The translations under genes were made by a program, and so were the position numbers. 10,029 bases of DNA from Intestinibacillus sp050255995 (lineage in GTDB: Bacteria > Bacillota > Clostridia > Oscillospirales > Butyricicoccaceae), in the NCBI GenBank assembly GCA_050255995.1, contig JBFWIM010000067.1, forward strand, positions 1 through 10,029, read 5' to 3'. The notes under the pieces were generated by a model. The model did not search any database and was not told where the DNA came from. It saw nothing but the letters and a program-made list of their open reading frames with translations. This document shows, piece by piece, positions 5,960 through 10,029 of the stretch. Position 1 is the first letter of the stretch. Each line of letters begins with the position of its first letter.

Positions 5960-7606
5960 ATGAATTTCATGAATTCCTTGGCCTTCACCGGTATCACGTT
6001 CGTTGCGTTTACCGTGCTGGTCGCCATCATCTCCTGGTGGAAGACCAGAGATGACAAACTGGATACGCAGGAAGGCTATTATCTGGCCGGCCGCAATCTG
6101 ACCGGCCCGATCATCGCGGGCTCCCTGCTGATGACCAACCTGTCTGCGGAGCAGCTTGTCGGCACGAACGGCCAGTCCGTCCGCATCGGCATGGCGCCGA
6201 TCGCGTGGGAGGTCACCTCCGCCATCGCGCTGTGCATCATGGCTTTCTGGCTGATGCCGAAGTACTTAAAAACCGGCCTGACCACCGTACCGGAGTTCTT
6301 TGAACAGCGCTACGATGCGGGCACCCGCCGGCTGGTTTCGATTATCGTTCTGCTTTCTTACATTGTCATCATGCTGCCGAACATTCTGTATGCCGGCGCG
6401 CAGGTATTTGTCCGCGTGTTTGATCTTCCGGCAATGACCGGCTGGTCTGAATTTGCATGTATCGCCGTTGTCTGTGTCGCAACCGCCATTGTCGGTTCGC
6501 TCTACGCAATCTGCGGCGGCCTGAAGGCGATCGCGCTTTCCGACTCGATCAACGGTCTCGGCCTGATCGTGGGCGGCCTGCTTGTCCCGGTTTTTGGCCT
6601 TGTTGCGCTGGGTCAGCTGCACGGCGGCGGCTTTATGCAGGGTCTCGATACCATGCTCCACGCGGATCCCGCGATGATGAACGCCATCAACCCGGTGGAC
6701 GCGCCTGAGCCCTATATGCCCTGGCCGCTGCTGGTGACCGGTCTTCTGATCAATAACCTGTACTTCTGGGGCACCAACCAGTCCATCATCCAGCGTGCTT
6801 TCGGCGCCAGGAATCTGGCCGAGGCGCAGAAGGGTGCGGTTTTGGCAGGTTTCTTTAAGGTGCTGACCCCGCTGATCGTCTGTGTTCCGGGTATCATTGC
6901 GTTCCACCTGTTTGGCGCTGCCTCTCAGGCCAACAATGGCGACTCCGCTTACCCGATGCTGGTTGCCGCGGTTATGCCCAAGCCGGTGTTAGGTTTCTTC
7001 GCCGCGGTTATGTTCGGTGCGATCCTGTCCTCCTTTAACTCGGTTCTGAACTCCGCATCCACTATTTATGCGCTGGATATTCACCGCCCGATGTTCAACC
7101 CCACTGCATCCGATGCAAAAATGGTTAAGATCGGTCAGGTTTTCGGCACGGTTGTAGCGATCATCTCGACCATTATGTCTCCCTTTATGCTGTATATGGG
7201 CGGCATCACCACCTTCGTAAACTCGATGTTCGCTGCGTTTAATACGCCGATTCTGATCTGCCTGCTCTGCGGTTTCTTCTGGAAAAGGGTTCCCAAAAAC
7301 GCCCCCAAGATCATTATCCCTGTGCACGTGGTTCTGTATTTCACGCTGCAGTTCGGTCTGCGTAACGTCGTCCCGTTCCTGAAGGACGTCCACTATCTGT
7401 ATTTCACGACGATTCTGTTTGTTGTCGATATGCTCATCATGGCAATCATCGTGAAGAAGAATCCGCGTCCGACCGATTTTGTGCTGAAGGATGTCAGCGC
7501 GGTCGAAATGGTTCCCTGGAAGCGGCGCAAGATTTATTCGGTCATTACGTTGGGCTGCATGATTCTGGCGTACATCCTGTGTTCTCCGCTGGTGTTCGGC
7601 GCGTAA
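5960..7606 (+). CDS. Sodium:solute symporter (SSS/SLC5, SGLT-like sugar transporter)
   Basis: This 548-residue integral membrane protein has about 13-14 hydrophobic segments and matches the solute:sodium symporter family, closest in memory to Vibrio vSGLT. It would import a sugar or similar solute with Na+. Residues matching the vSGLT sugar site are present: Gln65 in LSAEQ (61-65), Glu84 in IAWEV (81-85), Asn273 in FWGTNQSIIQR (269-279) and Lys300 in FFKVLTPL (298-305). The Na+ site serines are Ser357-Ser358 in GAILSSFNS (353-361). ATG 5960 follows GAGAAGGGG with 6-base spacing; ATG 5969 is an alternative. The gene stands alone between its own promoter/leader and a terminator; the AraC-family gene upstream is the probable regulator. 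Substrate cannot be named from sequence; no catabolic genes are adjacent. Confidence 0.93.
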   Translation: MNFMNSLAFTGITFVAFTVLVAIISWWKTRDDKLDTQEGYYLAGRNLTGPIIAGSLLMTNLSAEQLVGTNGQSVRIGMAPIAWEVTSAIALCIMAFWLMPKYLKTGLTTVPEFFEQRYDAGTRRLVSIIVLLSYIVIMLPNILYAGAQVFVRVFDLPAMTGWSEFACIAVVCVATAIVGSLYAICGGLKAIALSDSINGLGLIVGGLLVPVFGLVALGQLHGGGFMQGLDTMLHADPAMMNAINPVDAPEPYMPWPLLVTGLLINNLYFWGTNQSIIQRAFGARNLAEAQKGAVLAGFFKVLTPLIVCVPGIIAFHLFGAASQANNGDSAYPMLVAAVMPKPVLGFFAAVMFGAILSSFNSVLNSASTIYALDIHRPMFNPTASDAKMVKIGQVFGTVVAIISTIMSPFMLYMGGITTFVNSMFAAFNTPILICLLCGFFWKRVPKNAPKIIIPVHVVLYFTLQFGLRNVVPFLKDVHYLYFTTILFVVDMLIMAIIVKKNPRPTDFVLKDVSAVEMVPWKRRKIYSVITLGCMILAYILCSPLVFGA

Positions 7607-7636
7607 AACCGCTGCCGGGCCCCCACCCGCATAAAG

Positions 7637-7679
7637 AAAAACCTCCAATCGCAGTCGTTGGCTGCGATTGGAGGTTTTT
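7637..7679. terminator. Bidirectional intrinsic terminator
   Basis: A perfect 18-bp inverted repeat (7637-7654 and 7662-7679) with a 7-nt loop carries five A on one flank and five T on the other. It can terminate the symporter on the + strand and the cotJC fragment on the - strand. Confidence 0.95.
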
Positions 7680-7727
7680 GCTTAGAGGCAGTCCCGGGTG
7701 AAAAGCCGGTCCGGGCTGACGACGGTC

Positions 7728-7744
7728 GCGCACGTGGCGTGCGC
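7728..7744. repeat. Short GC-rich inverted repeat just after the cotJC stop
   Basis: GCGCACG-TGG-CGTGCGC is a perfect 7-bp inverted repeat; GACG (7721-7724) and CGTC (7748-7751) could extend it across a 3x3 internal loop to the stop codon. No T run follows on either strand. Probably a transcript 3' structure; role unknown. Confidence 0.4.
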
Positions 7745-7749
7745 CCGCG

Positions 7750-8169
7750 TCATCTGGGAGGACGGACGTCAAACGCCGGGTTGAATGCGTAGTAGTTTTT
7801 AGCGTCCAGATTTTCCTGCACAACGCGCAATGCGTCGCCGAAGCGCTGGAAGTGCACAACTTCGCGCTCTCTCAGGAACTTGATCGGGTCGCGCACGTCG
7901 GGGTCGTCAATCAGGCGGAGCAGGTTGTCATACGTCGTGCGCGCTTTTTGCTCTGCTGCAAGGTCTTCGAACAGGTCGGTAATCGGGTCGCCCTTGGACT
8001 GGAAGGTCATAGCGGACCAAGGCGTACCGGAAGCGAACTGCGGATAGATTCCGGTTGTGTGGTCGACATAATAGGCGTCATAGCCGCCCGCTTTGATCTC
8101 CTCAGGCGTCAGGTTGCGTGTCAGCTGATAGACGATTGCCGCAATCATCTCCAAGTGAGCGAGTTCGTT
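7750..8169 (-). CDS. cotJC: 3' part of an interrupted cotJC-type manganese catalase gene
   Basis: About 139 codons of uninterrupted homology match the C-terminal two-thirds of CotJC, a spore inner-coat protein of the di-manganese catalase family. Visible blocks are NELAHLEMIAAIVYQLT, KGDPITDLFEDLAAEQKAR, FLREREVVHFQRF and a tail NPAFDVRPPR. Four of five expected Mn ligands are here: Glu (8164-8166) and His (8155-8157) of ELAH, Glu (7951-7953) of AAEQ, and His (7852-7854) of VVHFQ. The N-terminal 60 or so residues, with the first Glu ligand, are missing. Reading upstream, homology stops at codon 8167-8169 or nearby and an in-frame TAA at 8182-8184 ends a serine recombinase gene. There is no plausible start except TTG 8154, inside the active-site helix. 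The absence of frameshifts suggests the gene is still under selection and may be rebuilt by excision. Confidence 0.88.
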   Translation of the reverse strand, partial: NELAHLEMIAAIVYQLTRNLTPEEIKAGGYDAYYVDHTTGIYPQFASGTPWSAMTFQSKGDPITDLFEDLAAEQKARTTYDNLLRLIDDPDVRDPIKFLREREVVHFQRFGDALRVVQENLDAKNYYAFNPAFDVRPPR

Positions 8170-8184
8170 CGCGCTTTGAGGTTA
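8164..8184 (-). other. Predicted attachment-site junction (cotJC / element boundary)
   Basis: Catalase homology begins at the Glu codon 8164-8166, while the recombinase stop is 8182-8184. The element boundary must lie between or very near these points. The crossover dinucleotide cannot be fixed without the other end of the element, which is outside the window. Confidence 0.6.
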
Positions 8185-9747
8185 TCCATGAGGGCGCGCG
8201 GGTGGAAATTTGGGGTGGATGGTCAGATGGAGGTCGTTTTCGTCGTTCCAGCGGCTGTTTGTGGTCTTGTGATAGTCCACTTTTTCAAGGACGGAGCAAA
8301 GCAGCTCGTTCTTTGCCTGAATGGATTCCGCACAGTCGTAGACGTCGAGCACGTGTTCTATTTTAGGGATCAGCAGCCTTTCGGCATCACGCTCCGCTTC
8401 AATGGTCGCAATTTTCGTTTCCAGATCGGCGGCGGCGGCCTGCAACCCGGTGCGCTGGGCGGTCAGCTGTTGCCGGCGCTCCAGGAATACGGCGGTGGTA
8501 TAAACGCCCTGTTCGACCAGTTCAAAGGCGCGCTGCTGCATGGCTTCGTTTTTTTGCTGCTGTTCGAGGAGGTCTGTAAGGGATGCCTGCAGCGTGGACA
8601 GATCGGCGGACAGGCGGCGGGCCGGGTCAATGGACAGTTCGGCCTTGTAGCCGTCCAGCCATGTACGCAGGGCTTCCCGGAGGGCGGTTTCTACAAGATG
8701 GATATCCGACGCAACATTTGGACAGCCGGCCCGGGGGCAGATCAGCGAGGCGCAGCGGCCGGACTGATATGGGCGGCGCTGCATTTTGCGGCCGCACAGA
8801 CCGCACACGACAAAGCCGGAAAGCGGATTCTGCAGGATGCGCTTTTTCGGCACCGGCCGGCGCGGGTTCTCGGCGATCATTTGCTGCACACGGTTCCAGG
8901 TCGTTTCATCGACCAGTGGCTCATGACGTCCCCTGACCTTTTCATAGTCCTGCGCCCACGGGCGGCGTTTGACAACATCGCCATGCTCCATGCGCTTGAC
9001 CTCCGCGCGCCGGCCCCAAACGATATACCCGCAATGGGCCGGGTTTTGCAGGATACGCGTAACGGTCGAAATGGTCCATTCACTGCCCTTGCAAGTGGGG
9101 ACATGCTGTGCGTTCAGGCGGCCGGCAATGCGGCTCACGCTGAGGTGGTTTTCCGGATCAGCATACCATGCGAAGATTTGCCGGACAACCGGCGCCTGCT
9201 CCGGATGGGGCGCGAGTACCCAGCCCTTTTCATTGGGCAGCTTTTCACGGACAAAGCCATAGGGGGGACAGTTGCCGGGGAATTTTCCCTCACGGATGGA
9301 CGCCAGACGGCCGGACTGCAAGCGACGGTTGATGGTCTTATATTCGCGCCGGGACATGAACAGCCCGAATTCAAAATATTCCTGGTCGTATTCATTCGCA
9401 GGGTCGTAGGTTTTGAGAGGCGTAACGATCAGGGTATTGGAATAGAAAAAGGTCTTTTGCACGCGTCCCTGGTCACTGGTATCGCCGCGCGCGAGGCGTT
9501 CGACCTCCACGACCAGCACGCCGTCCCAAATACCGGATTCCACCTCATGCAGCAGCCGTTGCATAACGGGCCGGGCGGCAATGGTCTCGCCGGAGACCAG
9601 TTCCCGATAAATATCCGCCAGGGCGATATGCTGCCGCCCCGCCAGATCGCGCAGGATACGCTCATGCCGGGCGAAGGTGTCGCCCTCGCCATGGGCTTCC
9701 GCTTCCAGATCGGCGCGGGACTTGCGGAGATAAGCCACATATGCCAT
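8182..9747 (-). CDS. Large serine recombinase (site-specific integrase/excisionase)
   Basis: This 521-residue protein has the full large serine recombinase layout. The N-terminal resolvase domain (about 1-140) begins MAYVAYLRKSR with Ser10 the predicted nucleophile, and carries VEVERLARGD (80-89). The central recombinase domain (about 160-290) shows PPYGFVRE and RILQNPAHCGYIVWGR. A zinc ribbon uses C315, C318, C337 and C342, and a coiled coil runs about 378-455. Such enzymes join attP and attB through a serine-DNA link and need a directionality factor to excise. ATG 9747 follows AAAGGA (9757-9762) with 9-base spacing; ATG 9753 and 9771 are in frame but poorly spaced or lack a site. Its stop lies at the cotJC junction in the same frame and strand, as expected for an intervening element in a sporulation gene. 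An apparent 671-codon antisense frame is a shadow. Confidence 0.93.
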   Translation of the reverse strand: MAYVAYLRKSRADLEAEAHGEGDTFARHERILRDLAGRQHIALADIYRELVSGETIAARPVMQRLLHEVESGIWDGVLVVEVERLARGDTSDQGRVQKTFFYSNTLIVTPLKTYDPANEYDQEYFEFGLFMSRREYKTINRRLQSGRLASIREGKFPGNCPPYGFVREKLPNEKGWVLAPHPEQAPVVRQIFAWYADPENHLSVSRIAGRLNAQHVPTCKGSEWTISTVTRILQNPAHCGYIVWGRRAEVKRMEHGDVVKRRPWAQDYEKVRGRHEPLVDETTWNRVQQMIAENPRRPVPKKRILQNPLSGFVVCGLCGRKMQRRPYQSGRCASLICPRAGCPNVASDIHLVETALREALRTWLDGYKAELSIDPARRLSADLSTLQASLTDLLEQQQKNEAMQQRAFELVEQGVYTTAVFLERRQQLTAQRTGLQAAAADLETKIATIEAERDAERLLIPKIEHVLDVYDCAESIQAKNELLCSVLEKVDYHKTTNSRWNDENDLHLTIHPKFPPARPHG

Positions 9748-9755
9748 CTTCATCG

Positions 9756-9763
9756 TTCCTTTC
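9756..9763 (-). promoter_or_regulatory. Ribosome binding site choosing the recombinase start
   Basis: On the - strand GAAAGGAA lies within the open frame, downstream of ATG 9771 and 9 bases before ATG 9747. It therefore supports the shorter protein beginning MAYVAYLRKSR. Confidence 0.6.
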
Positions 9764-9776
9764 ATGATCATTCAGG

Positions 9777-9804
9777 ATTACACAAAAGGACAGCAGACCG
9801 TCAG
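9777..9804 (-). promoter_or_regulatory. Possible recombinase promoter
   Basis: On the - strand CTGACG and TGTAAT are 16 bases apart, about 30 bases before the recombinase start. The match is modest. If excision is sporulation-specific, a mother-cell sigma-E or sigma-K promoter would be expected instead; I could not recognise one with confidence. Confidence 0.3.
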
Positions 9805-9854
9805 ATTTACTGCCCTTTGCAAGCCTGCCCGGCGCTTGGAAAATCGGACAATCC

Positions 9855-9865
9855 ATGCGGCGCAT
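9855..9865. repeat. 11-bp palindrome between the divergent genes (candidate operator)
   Basis: ATGCG-G-CGCAT is a perfect inverted repeat in the 145-base gap between the recombinase and the divergent gene. It could bind a regulator of either; it may also be chance. Confidence 0.25.
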
Positions 9866-9892
9866 AGGATGGAAGAAAGGGAGGGGTGCCAG

Positions 9893-10029
9893 ATGGCAGT
9901 TGTGGCGGAATACCAGACGCCGTATGCGAAAGTCACCATCGTGGACGACGGTTACAGGGATGCGCCGCCCGGGGAGATACAGCGGCGGCAGCAGGTTTTT
10001 GAACAGACGGCGCGCCGGATCCTGACCGA
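9893..10029 (+). CDS. Unknown small protein, 5' part (runs off window)
   Basis: An ORF starts at ATG 9893, 6 bases after a strong GGGAGGGG ribosome binding site, and stays open for 45 codons to the window edge. The product begins MAVVAEYQTPYAKVTIVDD and continues with a charged helical stretch around PPGEIQRRQQVFEQ. No known domain is recognised. It is divergent from the recombinase, inside the predicted element. Its position and apparent type would allow an accessory or directionality function, but nothing in the visible sequence proves that. Confidence 0.65.
   Translation, partial: MAVVAEYQTPYAKVTIVDDGYRDAPPGEIQRRQQVFEQTARRILT

Larger units (their letters stand above)
8170..10029 (-). mobile_element. 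Left end of a site-specific integrated element inside cotJC (continues past window)
   Basis: The element begins near 8170-8184, carries a large serine recombinase at its very end, and then a divergent small gene at 9893. The missing 5' part of cotJC is expected on the - strand beyond the other end. Large serine recombinases usually lie beside one att site, as here. Its size, and whether it is a prophage, an ICE or a skin-like remnant, cannot be seen from this window. Confidence 0.7.

Noticed and set aside
7852..9867. A 671-codon + strand open frame
   Set aside because: It is antisense to the recombinase and cotJC fragment, both of which show clear protein motifs. Long antisense frames are common in GC-rich genes, and its translation shows no domain.

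Overview
The window looks like chromosomal DNA of a GC-rich, endospore-forming Clostridia (Oscillospiraceae/Butyricicoccaceae-like). This is inferred from Firmicutes-type MinD, MgsA, HisS and AspS sequences, AGGAGG-type ribosome binding sites, sigma-A-type promoters and a spore-coat/manganese-catalase (cotJC-type) gene. The species cannot be fixed from the sequence alone.

Left part (1-4494, + strand): housekeeping genes in one direction. They are the 3' end of a minD-like ATPase gene, mgsA (methylglyoxal synthase), hisS and aspS, closed by a strong intrinsic terminator at 4463-4494. An intrinsic-terminator-like hairpin sits only 27 bases before hisS. Two tiny overlapping ORFs (22 and 27 codons) lie between hisS and aspS. 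MgsA has unusual active-site substitutions, and the MinD-like protein lacks the usual C-terminal membrane-targeting helix.

Middle part (4500-7680, + strand): a sugar-uptake module. An AraC-family regulator with its own good promoter is followed by a 530-base AT-rich regulatory region and then an SGLT-type sodium:solute symporter. The regulatory region holds a consensus-like promoter with a 13-bp palindrome in its spacer, then a leader of about 310 nt. The leader contains a terminator-like hairpin and an upstream segment that could pair with it in a mutually exclusive way, so it may be an undescribed attenuator or cis-regulatory RNA. A perfect 18-bp inverted repeat at 7637-7679 ends the module and can act in both directions.

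Right part (7680-10029, mostly - strand): the 3' two-thirds of a cotJC-type manganese catalase gene is intact to its stop codon, but its 5' part is missing. A large serine recombinase gene ends with TAA a few codons before the catalase homology resumes, in the same frame. This is the layout of an integrated element inside a sporulation gene, as with the sigK (skin) intervening elements, where a large serine recombinase excises the element in the mother cell and restores the gene. The element continues past the right edge of the window, and a divergent small gene starts at 9893. This interrupted cotJC is the most interesting system here.
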